A stretch of 64,000 nucleotides of DNA from Pseudomonas sp. Root71. Its GTDB lineage: Bacteria; Pseudomonadota; Gammaproteobacteria; Pseudomonadales; Pseudomonadaceae. The stretch lies in NCBI RefSeq assembly GCF_001429045.1, contig NZ_LMHY01000022.1, forward strand, positions 390,724 through 454,723, read 5' to 3'. Shown piece after piece: positions 16,611 through 28,081 of the stretch. Each line of letters begins with the position of its first letter. Position 1 is the first letter of the stretch. A program made the translations under genes and the position numbers. The notes beneath the pieces were generated by a model that was not told where the DNA came from, searched no databases, and was given only the letters and a program-made list of their open reading frames with translations.

Positions 16611-17384
16611 CTAAGCGGCCCGTTCCAGGGCGTCCAGCAAGCCAACAAACTCCAGCGAAAGCTTATGTCGCGGGGCCAAATGGACGATGGGAACTGACAT
16701 TTCGTGAGATTCGCGCATCTTGACGGAGCTGCTCAGATAGACCGGTAGCACTGGCAAGCCTTCGGCCAGCAACTCATTCACGAGAGATTGGTGTAGGCCG
16801 GTATACCCGGCGAACTGGTTGACCACCACCCCTTCCACTTTCAGTGATTCATTGTGATCAAGACGTAGTTCTTCTACCTGTGCGATAACACGGTACATCG
16901 CCTGGCGAGAAAAGCTGTCGCAATCGAATGGAATCAGCAATCGATCTGCAGCCACCAGCGCGCTGAATGTGTAGAAATTCAGCGACGGAGGCGTATCGAT
17001 ATAGATGCGCTCATAGTCCTCGGACAGCTCTACCAGCAACTTGCGCAGCTTGTTGATCTTGAACCTGCTCTCGAGTTTTGACTGGAGGTCTGACAGTTCA
17101 GAGCTAGCAGTCACCAGGTGAAGGTTGTCGTAAAGGGTCTCGGTGATGGCCACTCGATTCCTTCTGCCTTCAAAGCCACTGGACAGTGTTTGTTTGAAGA
17201 AGTCCGCTATGCCTGCGGGAATGTGCTCGTCGGTCAAGCCCGTGAGGTAGTGAGTCGAGTTTGCCTGGGGGTCGAGATCTACCAGCAGCGTTCGGTAACC
17301 TTCGGCAGCACTCACGGCGGCAAGGTTGCAGGCAATGCTGGATTTCCCAACGCCCCCTTTCTGATTGAATATGACACGACGCAT
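16611..17384 (-). CDS. ParA family ATPase (orphan)
   Basis: A 257-residue MinD/ParA-type P-loop ATPase. The deviant Walker A KGGVGKSS lies at residues 9-16, Walker A' is in [12 protein letters not shown] near residue 39, and Walker B is IYIDTPPSL near 127. Such proteins dimerise on ATP and bind DNA non-specifically to position plasmids, chromosomes or protein cargo. No parB-like gene or parS-like repeat array is next to it, and housekeeping parAB genes of Pseudomonas lie near the replication origin with other neighbours, so this is a chromosomal orphan. It may position a protein cluster, or be a relic of an integrated element. Confidence 0.85.
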   Translation of the reverse strand: MRRVIFNQKGGVGKSSIACNLAAVSAAEGYRTLLVDLDPQANSTHYLTGLTDEHIPAGIADFFKQTLSSGFEGRRNRVAITETLYDNLHLVTASSELSDLQSKLESRFKINKLRKLLVELSEDYERIYIDTPPSLNFYTFSALVAADRLLIPFDCDSFSRQAMYRVIAQVEELRLDHNESLKVEGVVVNQFAGYTGLHQSLVNELLAEGLPVLPVYLSSSVKMRESHEMSVPIVHLAPRHKLSLEFVGLLDALERAA

Positions 17385-17540
17385 AGGGCTTGCTCATCCA
17401 TGAAAAAGGCCAAAGGCCGGCTGAAGTGTGTAAGAAGTCATGTCAATTCTATGACGGCAACATTACAGTTTTGCGACAGCGATTGGCCAAAGCTGCGCAC
17501 TAGAGCATTTGACTGCCAACACAAGGTGGTAGCGATAGAT

Positions 17541-18473
17541 TTACACGGATGAGCAATCCCCTGGGTTTGCCAATGTTAGCCGCTGCAGCAAACCTTCCAC
17601 GTCAGCTAGCGCTGGAGCATGGGCTCCGGCATGGCGGCAAGATATGGATGCGCAAGCCGCTGAAAATTGCAGGCGCTCTCTCAAGTCCGCGATCCCCAAC
17701 AACTCCGCAGCCAGCCAACCAGCCATACACGCGTCTCCTGCTCCAACCGTGTCCTCTACCTTCACGGCAATAGCCGGCTGATCGAGTTGGCTGTCCGGGG
17801 TGTGGAGAACCATCCCGTGTTCCCCTCGGGTAAAAAGGATCTGCGCCTGAGGATTAAGAGCGCGAAGTTCATCCATTGCCTGGTGTTCTGTCAGCCCTGG
17901 ATAAACTTGCCGAAGGTCTTCGTCGGAAAGCTTGATCATGTCAGCAAGGGTGGTCATCGTAGGGAAGGTCTGCTCCCGATAATGGCTATCCATTAAATTG
18001 CGCCAGTTCGGATCATAGCTAATCCGTTTACCGGCTTCTTTGGCCTGCTGAGCAATTTTAACCAGCCTGTCTGCGAGTGGCTGTCGAGCCAAACTGATGC
18101 AGCTGAAATGACACAGCTCTGCATGGTTGATCCATCCATCGGGCATCAGATCCGGATCAAAAAACAGATCGGCATCTCCAGCAAAAAAATACCTTGGAGG
18201 ACGGCTCGATGGAACGATGGCGACCAAAGGATCTCGGTCTACCCGTTGGATAAACCTCATATCCAATGCTGCCGCTTCCGACTGTGAAACTATCTCGTCA
18301 CCCAGTGAATCCATGCTCACCGCCCCAGCAAAAGCGCTGCTGACACCCAAGCGACTTAGCGCTCGTGCAACGTTCCAGGGAGCACCACCCGGGTAGCCCT
18401 TCCACTGTCCAGGAGTGCCTTGGACAAGATCGGTCAGGGCTTCGCCAAACACTACTGCGCGAGGCAATACCAT
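17541..18473 (-). CDS. Fructokinase (PfkB family carbohydrate kinase)
   Basis: A 310-residue PfkB kinase. The N-terminal VVFGEALTDL and YPGGAPWNVARALSRLG, and the C-terminal DTVGAGDACMAGWLAA, are the fructokinase/ribokinase signatures with the catalytic Asp. ATG 18473 is preferred because GAGGAA sits about eight bases upstream; the ATG at 18479 is too close to it. Position beside a sucrose porin, importer and GH32 hydrolase fits phosphorylation of the fructose released from sucrose to fructose-6-phosphate. Same strand as the porin and about 160 bases downstream, so probably cotranscribed or controlled by the same regulator. Confidence 0.87.
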   Translation of the reverse strand: MVLPRAVVFGEALTDLVQGTPGQWKGYPGGAPWNVARALSRLGVSSAFAGAVSMDSLGDEIVSQSEAAALDMRFIQRVDRDPLVAIVPSSRPPRYFFAGDADLFFDPDLMPDGWINHAELCHFSCISLARQPLADRLVKIAQQAKEAGKRISYDPNWRNLMDSHYREQTFPTMTTLADMIKLSDEDLRQVYPGLTEHQAMDELRALNPQAQILFTRGEHGMVLHTPDSQLDQPAIAVKVEDTVGAGDACMAGWLAAELLGIADLRERLQFSAACASISCRHAGAHAPALADVEGLLQRLTLANPGDCSSV

Positions 18474-18633
18474 CGTCATTTCCTCAATTTTTTGTCGTAG
18501 GGAACTGCTGGCTGATCAGATTCGACCGGTAATCACTGACTCAATGCGTTTTGATGAAAGGCAGGGTTTGTTGAAGTTAGAGAAGTTCTCATGGCCAACC
18601 TCAAAGCAGATGTTGGCCTAACGCGCTTGAATA

Positions 18634-20285
<1,652 letters not shown>

Positions 20286-20324
20286 AGGATGCCTCATCGC
20301 AAATACGCTGCTACATTTGGCGAT

Positions 20325-20336
20325 GTTAACGTTAAC
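20325..20336. promoter_or_regulatory. LacI-type operator GTTAACGTTAAC
   Basis: A perfect 12-bp palindrome with the central CG typical of LacI/GalR operators, 30 bases before the binding-protein ATG. The LacI-family gene at the end of the cluster (26212) is the obvious candidate to bind it. Confidence 0.65.
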
Positions 20337-20366
20337 TTTTCTAAAAACAAAAATAAAGAGGGCTTT

Positions 20367-21641
20367 ATGAAACAGCTAAAATCTCTCCTGCCAGCCGCAC
20401 TACTCACCCTCTGTGCCGGATTTCCATGCCTCTCGAGCGCAGCCGACTTAACGATCTCGTGTGGTGCGGTGGGTGCGGAGTTGCAGCTCTGCAAGGAGGC
20501 TGTCGAGGCGTGGTCGAAACAGACCGGCAACAACGTCGAGGTGGTTTCCACCCCTAACTCGGCGACCGAGAGGTTGTCGTTCTATCAACAGATCCTCAGT
20601 GCGCAATCCAGCGACATCGACATCATTCAAATCGATATGGTGTGGCCAGGGATGCTGGCCAAACACTTGATGGATCTGCGCGAGGTGCTACCTGCCAACG
20701 CGACCCAAGGCTACTTCCAGGCACAGGTGGATAACGCCACGGTGAACGGACGGTTGGTGACGATGCCGTGGTTCACCGACTCGGGCCTGCTGTATTACCG
20801 CAAGGACTTGCTCGAGAAGTACAACCAGCAGGTTCCCCAGACCTGGGAGGAGATGACTGCTACCGCCAGGAATATTCAACAGGCTGAGCGCAATGCCGGG
20901 AACCCCAATGCGTGGGGTTACATCTTTCAGGGGCGCGCCTACGAGGGCCTGACGTGTAATGCCCTGGAGTGGATCAGCAGCCAACCGCAAGGCGGGCTGG
21001 TCAATCCGCAAGGCGACATCGTGGTCAACAGTCAGGCTTCAAGAGCTGCTTTGACCCTGGCGAAAAGCTGGGTGGGAGACATCTCCCCGCGTGGCGTACT
21101 CAACTACACCGAGGAAGAAGGTCGTGGCGTATTCCAGTCGGGCAATGCGCTGTTCATGCGTAACTGGCCTTATGTCTGGGCGTTAGTGCAAAGCCAGGAC
21201 AGTGCGGTAAAAGACAAAGTCGGGGTCGCTCCCCTGCCCCGCGGCGGCGAGACCGGCAGCCATGCCTCCACCCTCGGTGGCTGGGGCCTGGCGGTATCGC
21301 GCTACAGCGCCCATCCCAAACTTGCCGCCGAGCTGGTGAGCTACCTGACCCGTGCCCAAGAGCAAAAACGCCGTGCCCTGATCGGCGCCTATAACCCGGT
21401 TATCGAGTCGCTGTATCAGGACCCCGAATTGCTCGCGGCCATGCCTTATTACGCCCAGCTGCACAGCATTCTCAACGATGGGGTCATGCGCCCCGCCTCC
21501 ATCACTGCCGATCGCTATCCACGAGTCTCCAATGCGTTCTTCGATCGAGTGCATGGCGTGCTGGCGGGCGAGTTGCCTGTGGATCAGGCGCTGGCCGAGC
21601 TGGAAAGCGAACTCACGCGCATCAAACGCCGGAACTGGTAA
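20367..21641 (+). CDS. ABC transporter sugar-binding protein (sucrose uptake)
   Basis: A 424-residue family-1 extracellular solute-binding protein. The signal peptide covers residues 1-26 (KQLKSLLPAALLTLCAGF, cleavage near SSAAD). The mature part starts with LTISCGAVGAELQLCKEAVEAW and contains the IDIIQIDMVWPG, TMPWFTDSGLLYYRKDLL and NWPYVW landmarks of maltose/trehalose-type binding proteins. ATG 20367 is chosen because it starts the signal peptide and has AAAGAGGG upstream. First gene of the rightward operon with two permeases, an ATPase and GH32. Sucrose specificity is inferred from the cluster. Confidence 0.88.
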   Translation: MKQLKSLLPAALLTLCAGFPCLSSAADLTISCGAVGAELQLCKEAVEAWSKQTGNNVEVVSTPNSATERLSFYQQILSAQSSDIDIIQIDMVWPGMLAKHLMDLREVLPANATQGYFQAQVDNATVNGRLVTMPWFTDSGLLYYRKDLLEKYNQQVPQTWEEMTATARNIQQAERNAGNPNAWGYIFQGRAYEGLTCNALEWISSQPQGGLVNPQGDIVVNSQASRAALTLAKSWVGDISPRGVLNYTEEEGRGVFQSGNALFMRNWPYVWALVQSQDSAVKDKVGVAPLPRGGETGSHASTLGGWGLAVSRYSAHPKLAAELVSYLTRAQEQKRRALIGAYNPVIESLYQDPELLAAMPYYAQLHSILNDGVMRPASITADRYPRVSNAFFDRVHGVLAGELPVDQALAELESELTRIKRRNW

Positions 21642-21662
21642 GCCACAAGGAAGAAAATCGCC

Positions 21663-22625
21663 ATGTCTGTCTCTACGACCCATGTCCCCTGTGACGAGCT
21701 TCTGCTCACCAGGGAAACGCCCGTACAACGACGCCGGGTACGCACCGCCTGGCTGTTTCTGACACCGATGCTGTTGTGTCTGACGCTGGTGGCAGCCTGG
21801 CCGCTACTGCGTACATTCTGGTTCAGCCTGACCGACGCCAGTCTGTCGGACACCGCTGGCGGATCCTTCGTCGGCCTGAGCAATTATCTGTTTCACAACG
21901 GTTCCACCTGGTCGGGCATCCTGGTCGATCCTCAGTGGTGGAACGCGGTGCGCAACACGTTGCATTTCACCGTGGTGTCGGTGGGACTGGAAGTCGTACT
22001 GGGACTGCTGGTGGCGTTGCTGCTGAACATCAAGTTCACCGGCCGTTCCCTGGTGCGGGCGTTGATTCTGATTCCCTGGGCGATTCCGACCATTGTCTCG
22101 GCAAAGATCTGGTCATGGATGCTTAACGACCAGTTCGGCATCATCAATCACCTGATGCTGAGCCTCGGCCTGATAGACGCGCCCCTGGCCTGGACGGCCG
22201 ATGCGGATCTGTCGATGTGGGCGGTGATCCTCGTCGACGTCTGGAAGACCGTGCCGTTTGTCACGCTGCTGATGCTGGCGGCCTTGCAGATGTTGCCGAG
22301 CGATTGCTACGAAGCCGCGAGGGTCGATGGCATTCATCCGCTGAAAGTGTTCTGGCGTGTCACCCTTCCCCTGCTGATGCCCGCACTGCTGGTGGCGGCA
22401 ATCTTCCGCATCCTCGACTCGCTGCGGGTATTCGATGTGATCTATGTGCTGACCTCGAACTCGTCGAGCACCATGAGCATGTCGGTGTATGCCCGCCAGC
22501 ACCTGGTGGAGTTCCAGGACGTCGGTTACGGCAGCGCGGCCTCGACGCTGCTGTTTCTGGTGGTTGCGGTCATCGCCATGCTTTATCTCTACCTCGGACG
22601 CCGTCAACTGGAGGTCCGGTCATGA
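21663..22625 (+). CDS. ABC transporter sugar permease (MalF type)
   Basis: A 320-residue inner-membrane permease with six hydrophobic segments. The cytoplasmic EAA loop reads YEAARVDGIHPLKVFWRVTLPLL, the MalF-type signature contacting the ATPase. Its TGA overlaps the ATG of the next permease (ATGA), so the two are translationally coupled. Confidence 0.9.
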   Translation: MSVSTTHVPCDELLLTRETPVQRRRVRTAWLFLTPMLLCLTLVAAWPLLRTFWFSLTDASLSDTAGGSFVGLSNYLFHNGSTWSGILVDPQWWNAVRNTLHFTVVSVGLEVVLGLLVALLLNIKFTGRSLVRALILIPWAIPTIVSAKIWSWMLNDQFGIINHLMLSLGLIDAPLAWTADADLSMWAVILVDVWKTVPFVTLLMLAALQMLPSDCYEAARVDGIHPLKVFWRVTLPLLMPALLVAAIFRILDSLRVFDVIYVLTSNSSSTMSMSVYARQHLVEFQDVGYGSAASTLLFLVVAVIAMLYLYLGRRQLEVRS

Positions 22626-23464
22626 ACCTGCGCCTACTGAAAAAAGCACTGTTGCGCCTCGGGTTCTGGTGCCTGATCGGAGTATTGCTGCTGTATGCGG
22701 TTTTCCCTTTCTACTACGCCATCGTGACTTCACTGAAGCCGTCCAGCGCCTTGTTCGAGGTGAGCTACTGGATCGACAACCCCGACTTCTCCAACTACGC
22801 GGCGGTACTCCATCAAGCCTCATTCCTGCGGGCTATCGGTAATTCGCTGGTGGTGGCGCTATGTGTGGTGACACTGGCGCTGTTCCTCAGCCTGACCGCC
22901 GCCTATGCCTTGGGCCGGGTGAAGTTCCGAGGACGTGGCACGGTGTTGATGCTGGTTCTTGGTGTGTCGATGTTTCCCCAGGTCGCTGTGCTGTCGGGTC
23001 TGTTCGAAGTGATCCGTGCCCTGGGCCTGTACAACACGTCCTGGGCATTGATCCTGAGCTACACGATTTTCACCCTGCCCTTCACCGTCTGGGTGCTGAC
23101 CACATTCATGGGGCAACTGCCTCATGAACTGGAAGAAGCGGCCATCATGGATGGCGCTTCACCCTGGGTCACACTGACCCGGGTGCTGTTGCCGCTGCTC
23201 TGGCCTGCGCTGGTTACCACCGGTTTGTTGGCCTTCATCGCCGCATGGAACGAGTTCCTGTTTGCCCTGACCTTCACCCTCACCGACACGCAACGCACAG
23301 TGCCGGTGGCCATTGCCCTGATTTCCGGCGGCAGCCCCCATGAGTTGCCTTGGGGATTATTGATGGCTGCATCGGTGCTGGTCACTGTCCCACTGGTGAT
23401 TCTGGTGCTGATCTTCCAGCGCCGAATCGTTTCCGGTCTCACTGCCGGCGCGTTAAAGGGTTGA
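22622..23464 (+). CDS. ABC transporter sugar permease (MalG type)
   Basis: A 280-residue permease with six membrane segments and the EAA loop ELEEAAIMDGASPW...RVLLPLL. ATG 22622 is selected for the four-base overlap with the upstream permease and because it starts just before the first membrane helix; the longer frame upstream lies inside the MalF-type gene. It forms the heterodimeric channel with the preceding gene product. Confidence 0.9.
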   Translation: MNLRLLKKALLRLGFWCLIGVLLLYAVFPFYYAIVTSLKPSSALFEVSYWIDNPDFSNYAAVLHQASFLRAIGNSLVVALCVVTLALFLSLTAAYALGRVKFRGRGTVLMLVLGVSMFPQVAVLSGLFEVIRALGLYNTSWALILSYTIFTLPFTVWVLTTFMGQLPHELEEAAIMDGASPWVTLTRVLLPLLWPALVTTGLLAFIAAWNEFLFALTFTLTDTQRTVPVAIALISGGSPHELPWGLLMAASVLVTVPLVILVLIFQRRIVSGLTAGALKG

Positions 23465-23491
23465 TGCCCAACAAAGACAAGGAACAGCATC

Positions 23492-24637
23492 GTGATCAAA
23501 TTGAAACTGGACAACGTGAACAAACAATTGGGCGGCGCGCGGATTCTTCGCGACGTCAGCCTGGAGATCGCTGCGGGTGAATTCGTGGTGTTCGTCGGCC
23601 CTTCGGGCTGCGGAAAATCGACCCTGCTGCGGCTGATCGCCGGGCTGGATTCGATCTGCGGCGGCGACCTGCTGATCGACGGGCGACGGGTCAACGACCT
23701 GGAGCCGCGCGAGCGTGGCGTCGGCATGGTGTTTCAGTCTTATGCGCTGTACCCGCACATGAGCGTCTACGACAACATCAGCTTTGGTCTCAAACTGGCC
23801 AAGACTGAAAAGAGCAGCTTGCGCGAGCGCGTACTGAAAACTGCGCAAATCCTGCAGCTGGACAAACTGCTGCAACGCAAGCCAAAGGAACTGTCTGGAG
23901 GGCAGCGTCAGCGTGTGGCAATGGGCAGAGCCATGGCGCGTGAGCCGGACATTTTGTTGTTTGATGAGCCGCTCTCCAATCTGGATGCATCCTTGCGGGT
24001 GCAGATGCGCAACGAAATCGCCCGGCTGCATGCCCGACTGGGCTCGACCATGATCTACGTCACTCACGATCAAGTGGAAGCGATGACCCTGGCCGACAAA
24101 ATTGTCGTGCTCAATGGCGGTCACGTAGAACAGGTCGGCTCACCGCGCGAACTCTATGAGCGTCCGGCGAGCCGCTTTGTCGCCGGTTTTCTCGGTTCGC
24201 CCAGAATGAACTTTCTGGCGGCACGCCTGCATGCCCCGGGTGAAACCAGCCTGGTCGAAACTCCCGTCCTGGGTATGACCTCCCTGCCCTTCGACAGCTC
24301 GAACCTGGCGGCGGACGCCCCACTGAGCCTGGGGATTCGCCCGGAACACATGTCGCTCAAGGCGGCGCAGGGAACTGCCGGCGTCGTCGTGACCGGGGTC
24401 GAATACCTGGGCAGTGAAACCTATGTGCACCTGGATACAGGTCAGGACGAGCCACTGATCTGTCGTTGTGAGGTCAACGCCGGATGGCAGGCGGGCGATC
24501 GGGTCGAGCTGCAACTGGACGTCGACAACCTGCACCTGTTCGACGCCGACGGCACGGCCTTCAAGCGCCACCCTCACGCCATTGAAACCCTGCCGGATGG
24601 CGTCCCTCTACGCTCGGCACGAGCAGGCGCCCTATGA
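23492..24637 (+). CDS. ABC transporter ATP-binding protein (MalK/UgpC type)
   Basis: A 381-residue ATPase. Walker A GPSGCGKST is near residue 36, the LSGGQRQR signature near 135, Walker B DILLFDEPLSNLD near 150 and the switch His in VTHDQVEAMTLAD. The C-terminal third is a TOBE/MalK-type regulatory domain (GIRPEHM). GTG start with AAGGA upstream. Its last bases overlap the GH32 start. Such MalK-like ATPases often energise more than one sugar importer. Confidence 0.9.
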   Translation: MIKLKLDNVNKQLGGARILRDVSLEIAAGEFVVFVGPSGCGKSTLLRLIAGLDSICGGDLLIDGRRVNDLEPRERGVGMVFQSYALYPHMSVYDNISFGLKLAKTEKSSLRERVLKTAQILQLDKLLQRKPKELSGGQRQRVAMGRAMAREPDILLFDEPLSNLDASLRVQMRNEIARLHARLGSTMIYVTHDQVEAMTLADKIVVLNGGHVEQVGSPRELYERPASRFVAGFLGSPRMNFLAARLHAPGETSLVETPVLGMTSLPFDSSNLAADAPLSLGIRPEHMSLKAAQGTAGVVVTGVEYLGSETYVHLDTGQDEPLICRCEVNAGWQAGDRVELQLDVDNLHLFDADGTAFKRHPHAIETLPDGVPLRSARAGAL

Positions 24638-26136
24638 CTGTGTCTTTGAATTCCATGAGTGTTCCAATGTCCACTGCCCTTGAGATTGCGCAGCATGCGC
24701 TCAGTGATGGCCTGTCTCGTGTCATCCACGATTATCGACCCGATTATCATCTTGCCCCCCCCGTGGGCTGGATGAACGACCCCAACGGGGTGGTGTACTT
24801 TCGTGGCGAATACCATGTGTTCTATCAACACCACCCTTTCGAAGCGAAATGGGGCCCGATGTATTGGGGGCATGCCAAAAGTTCCGATCTGGTCCATTGG
24901 CAACATTTGCCCATTGCGCTGGCGCCCGGCGACGACTTCGACCGTGACGGTTGTTTTTCCGGTAGCGCGGTGGTGTGTGGCGATACCCTGGCACTGATCT
25001 ATACCGGGCACACCTGGCTGGGAGAAGTGGGTGACGAACGCTCGATCCGCCAAGTCCAGTGCCTGGCCACCAGCACCGACGGCATCCGGTTCGTCAAGCA
25101 TGGCGCCGTCATCGAGAACGCGCCGCAAGACACGATCATGCACTTTCGTGACCCCAAGGTATGGCAGGAGGATGACTATTGGTACCTGATTGCCGGCGCG
25201 CGTCTGGCTGATAAACCGCTACTGCCGCTATACCGTTCCACGGATCTGCATGCCTGGGAGTTCCTCGATTATGTGTCCAGCGGCAGTGAGGGCGATGGCT
25301 ATATGTGGGAGTGCCCGGATCTGTTCCGATTGAACGGGCGCGATGTGCTGCTCTACTCCCCTCAGGGCATGCAACCCGAGCGTTACGAACGGCTCAACAA
25401 GTACCAGACCGGTTATCGAGTGGGCCGACTCGACAGCAAATGGCACTTCACCGGCGGGCCTTTTATCGAGTTGGATAACGGCCACGATTTCTATGCCGCG
25501 CAAACGCTACTGGCCGCCGATGGTCGGCGTCTTGTGTGGGCGTGGCTCGACATGTGGGAAAGCCCGATGCCGAGCCAGGCCCATCACTGGTGCGGCATGC
25601 TCGGGTTGCCGCGCGAACTTGAACTGCACGCCGATCGGCTTTGCGTGTATCCAGCTCGGGAGCTCGCCGCCTTACGCAAGGAGCCAATACCGGGCACGTC
25701 CTGGTGGGATGGGTCGGGAGCCCGATGGGTGCGGGAAGTGAATGGCGACAGGCTCGAAATCCATGTGCATCTGGATTTGCTCGACTGCACCGACGGCCAC
25801 CTGGGAATCGCCTTGCGTTGCAGCGATGATGGCCAGGAAGAAACCCTGCTCTATTACGATGCATCACTGCAGCGTCTGGTGCTTGACCGCAACCGCTCGG
25901 GTGCACAAGTCACCGGTCAGCGCAGCGTGGCGATAGACCCGACACAAGAGCGACTGGAACTGCGTGTGTTTCTCGATCGCTCGTCCATCGAGGTGTTCGA
26001 CGCGAACGGGCGCTTCAGCCTCAGCAGTCGCTTCTATCCGCGGCCCGACAGTCTGGGCGTGAAGCTGTTTACCAGCGGAAGTGGCGGGCGTGTCTCGATT
26101 CCCAAGGCATGGCCTCTCGGCTCTGGATGGCTATGA
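24634..26136 (+). CDS. GH32 sucrose hydrolase (sucrase/invertase, cytoplasmic)
   Basis: A 500-residue glycoside hydrolase family 32 enzyme. The nucleophile block WMNDPNG is at residues 46-52 (Asp49), the transition-state block FRDP at 171-174 (Asp173), and the acid/base in WECPD with Glu226. A five-bladed propeller is followed by a C-terminal beta-sandwich (about 360-500). No signal peptide, so it acts on sucrose imported by the ABC system. Because import is not by a PTS, the natural substrate should be unphosphorylated sucrose, giving glucose and fructose. Start overlaps the ATPase stop (ATGA). Confidence 0.9.
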   Translation: MTVSLNSMSVPMSTALEIAQHALSDGLSRVIHDYRPDYHLAPPVGWMNDPNGVVYFRGEYHVFYQHHPFEAKWGPMYWGHAKSSDLVHWQHLPIALAPGDDFDRDGCFSGSAVVCGDTLALIYTGHTWLGEVGDERSIRQVQCLATSTDGIRFVKHGAVIENAPQDTIMHFRDPKVWQEDDYWYLIAGARLADKPLLPLYRSTDLHAWEFLDYVSSGSEGDGYMWECPDLFRLNGRDVLLYSPQGMQPERYERLNKYQTGYRVGRLDSKWHFTGGPFIELDNGHDFYAAQTLLAADGRRLVWAWLDMWESPMPSQAHHWCGMLGLPRELELHADRLCVYPARELAALRKEPIPGTSWWDGSGARWVREVNGDRLEIHVHLDLLDCTDGHLGIALRCSDDGQEETLLYYDASLQRLVLDRNRSGAQVTGQRSVAIDPTQERLELRVFLDRSSIEVFDANGRFSLSSRFYPRPDSLGVKLFTSGSGGRVSIPKAWPLGSGWL

Positions 26137-26211
26137 GCCGCGTCATTCGAGTCGCGAGAAGCCCGGGCCCTGTGTCATGATTCTGCGTCAACCTGACCGG
26201 TCTCATCTCGC

Positions 26212-27204
26212 ATGACTTCAGTGAAAGATGTTGCACAGCTGGCCGGCGTGTCCCTGATGACGGTTTCTCGAGCGCTCAATAATCCGGAAAAACTGAGTCC
26301 CGAAACCCTTCAGCGGGTGCGTCGCGCCATTGATGAACTGCAATTCGTACCGAGCCTGTCGGCGCGCAAGATGCGCGGCGACAACCTCCAGTCGCGAACC
26401 ATCGGAGTGTTCGCGCTAGACACCGCGACCACACCGTTCGCGGTCGAACTGTTGCTGTCCATCGAACAGACCGCACAGCAAGCCGGCTGGAATGTCTTCA
26501 TCCTCAACCTGTTGAGCAATCCGCCCACCGACCAGAACATCGACCTGATGTTGTCGCACCGTCCCGACGGGTTGATCTTCAGCGCCATGGGGTTTCGCCA
26601 GGTGAGCATTCCCGAGCGCTTGAAGAGCAAACCCCTGGTCCTCGCCAATTGCCTGGCCGATGACAGTCACCTGGTCAGTTATGTGCCGGACGACGAATCG
26701 GGGCAGTATCGCGCCGTACATCACGCGTTGAGCCAAGGCTATCGACGCCCTCTGTGCATCAATCTGCCCAAACAGAGCCTGGCCTGGGGCCTGCGACAAA
26801 AAGGCCTGCAGCGTGCCTGTCAGGCATTCGGCCTGGCGCCTGACGCACTGCTGCAATACGACCTTTCCGATCATGATGCCTATGGTGAAACCGCAGCCAT
26901 CCTCGACCGGCACATCATCGAAGGTCGTCCCCAGTTCGATGTTCTGATCTGTGGCAACGACCGCATTGCCTTTTGTGCCTATCAGCTGTTGTTGGGCCGT
27001 GGCCTGAAAATTCCCGACGATGTCGCCGTGCTCGGCTACGACAACATGATCGGTATTGCTGAGCTGTTCATCCCGCCGCTGACCACGGTGCAACTACCGT
27101 ACTACGAGATCGGTCGCAAGGCTGCCCGGCACCTGATCGAGACCCTCGACGTATCGGGAACCCAGCCAGTTGATTGTCCATTGGTGGTTAGGGCATCGCT
27201 ATGA
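26212..27204 (+). CDS. LacI-family regulator of the sucrose cluster
   Basis: A 330-residue LacI/GalR repressor. The helix-turn-helix SVKDVAQLAGVSLMTVSRALN occupies residues 3-22, a hinge follows, and then a ligand-binding domain (FAVELLLSIEQTA, GNDRIAFCAYQLL, LGYDNM). It is the last gene of the module, 75 bases after the GH32 gene, and has only a weak ribosome-binding site. It should bind GTTAACGTTAAC at 20325. The inducer is probably sucrose or fructose (inference). Confidence 0.88.
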   Translation: MTSVKDVAQLAGVSLMTVSRALNNPEKLSPETLQRVRRAIDELQFVPSLSARKMRGDNLQSRTIGVFALDTATTPFAVELLLSIEQTAQQAGWNVFILNLLSNPPTDQNIDLMLSHRPDGLIFSAMGFRQVSIPERLKSKPLVLANCLADDSHLVSYVPDDESGQYRAVHHALSQGYRRPLCINLPKQSLAWGLRQKGLQRACQAFGLAPDALLQYDLSDHDAYGETAAILDRHIIEGRPQFDVLICGNDRIAFCAYQLLLGRGLKIPDDVAVLGYDNMIGIAELFIPPLTTVQLPYYEIGRKAARHLIETLDVSGTQPVDCPLVVRASL

Positions 27205-27253
27205 GATTCAGTTAATTCGGTGATGCCCGAACGAGCGACTAGCCGCCCTTCTC

Positions 27254-27895
27254 TTATGCAGCCTGTCGACGCATGGTCAGGATGGCGGCTCCGAAGCAGA
27301 TGAACGTCGACCCTACCACCCGGCTAACCCACCGGGACAAATCAGGCCGCGTCAGCACGCCCTTGGCCCGGGAGGCAAGCGCGGCATACAGGCTCAGCGA
27401 CGTAACCGACAACGCCATGAAGATCGAGGTGAGGATCAGGAACTGCGGCAGCAACGTCGCGCTCTGATCGATGAATTGCGGGAACAGCGCAGTGAAGAAC
27501 ATCGTCGCCTTAGGGTTGGTCACTGCCGTCAGGAAAGCCGACTTGTACAGTTTTAAGCGAGTGGGCCTGCTCTTCTTCGAGCCATCCTGCATACCTTCCG
27601 CGAGCATCGGGCTCTTCTTGAACAACTGCCTTAGCCCCAGGTAGAACAGGTAGCCGGCACCGATGATCTTCACCACATTGAACAGCCATTCGGAACTGGC
27701 AAGCAACGCCCCCAGCCCCAACATGGCAGCGGCCGACAGGCAGAACAGGCCACTGGCATTACCAAGGGACGACCACACGGCGCTGCGCTGTCCGTGGGCC
27801 AAGCTGTTGTTGATCGCCATCAGGGTCGCAGGTCCTGGACTCGCAATGGCAATTGCAGCGACCAGGGTAAAGGCAAGAATCGAGTGAAATTCCAT
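27254..27895 (-). CDS. LysE family amino acid exporter
   Basis: A 213-residue membrane protein with six hydrophobic segments. The family signature is clear: ASPGPATLMAINNSLAHGQRSA near the N-terminus, then LGLRQLF and NPKATMFFTALFPQF. RhtB/LysE members export amino acids such as lysine, homoserine or threonine. ATG 27895 preferred to the TTG two codons upstream. It lies on the same strand as the Lrp-type gene, 186 bases downstream of it. Lrp/LysG-type regulators often control such exporters. Confidence 0.87.
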   Translation of the reverse strand: MEFHSILAFTLVAAIAIASPGPATLMAINNSLAHGQRSAVWSSLGNASGLFCLSAAAMLGLGALLASSEWLFNVVKIIGAGYLFYLGLRQLFKKSPMLAEGMQDGSKKSRPTRLKLYKSAFLTAVTNPKATMFFTALFPQFIDQSATLLPQFLILTSIFMALSVTSLSLYAALASRAKGVLTRPDLSRWVSRVVGSTFICFGAAILTMRRQAA

Positions 27896-28081
27896 TTTCA
27901 ACGCTCATAGTGGGATGTGCGTTGCATATTACAGAAGATGATCTGGCGCGGACTACCATGCGTTGGTCATGGAGTCGATTTATGGAGACCGTGGCATTAA
28001 AGCAGGCTCCAGTGTGTCGGTTGACTACAACGGGGCTACGTCAAAGGCAGGGTTTCAAAAGGTGATCTACCCCCTGCCCAT

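Noticed and set aside
18592..18619. GGCCAAC/GTTGGCC hairpin after the porin gene
   Set aside because: A short stem with a 12-base loop and no U-run; not enough for a terminator.
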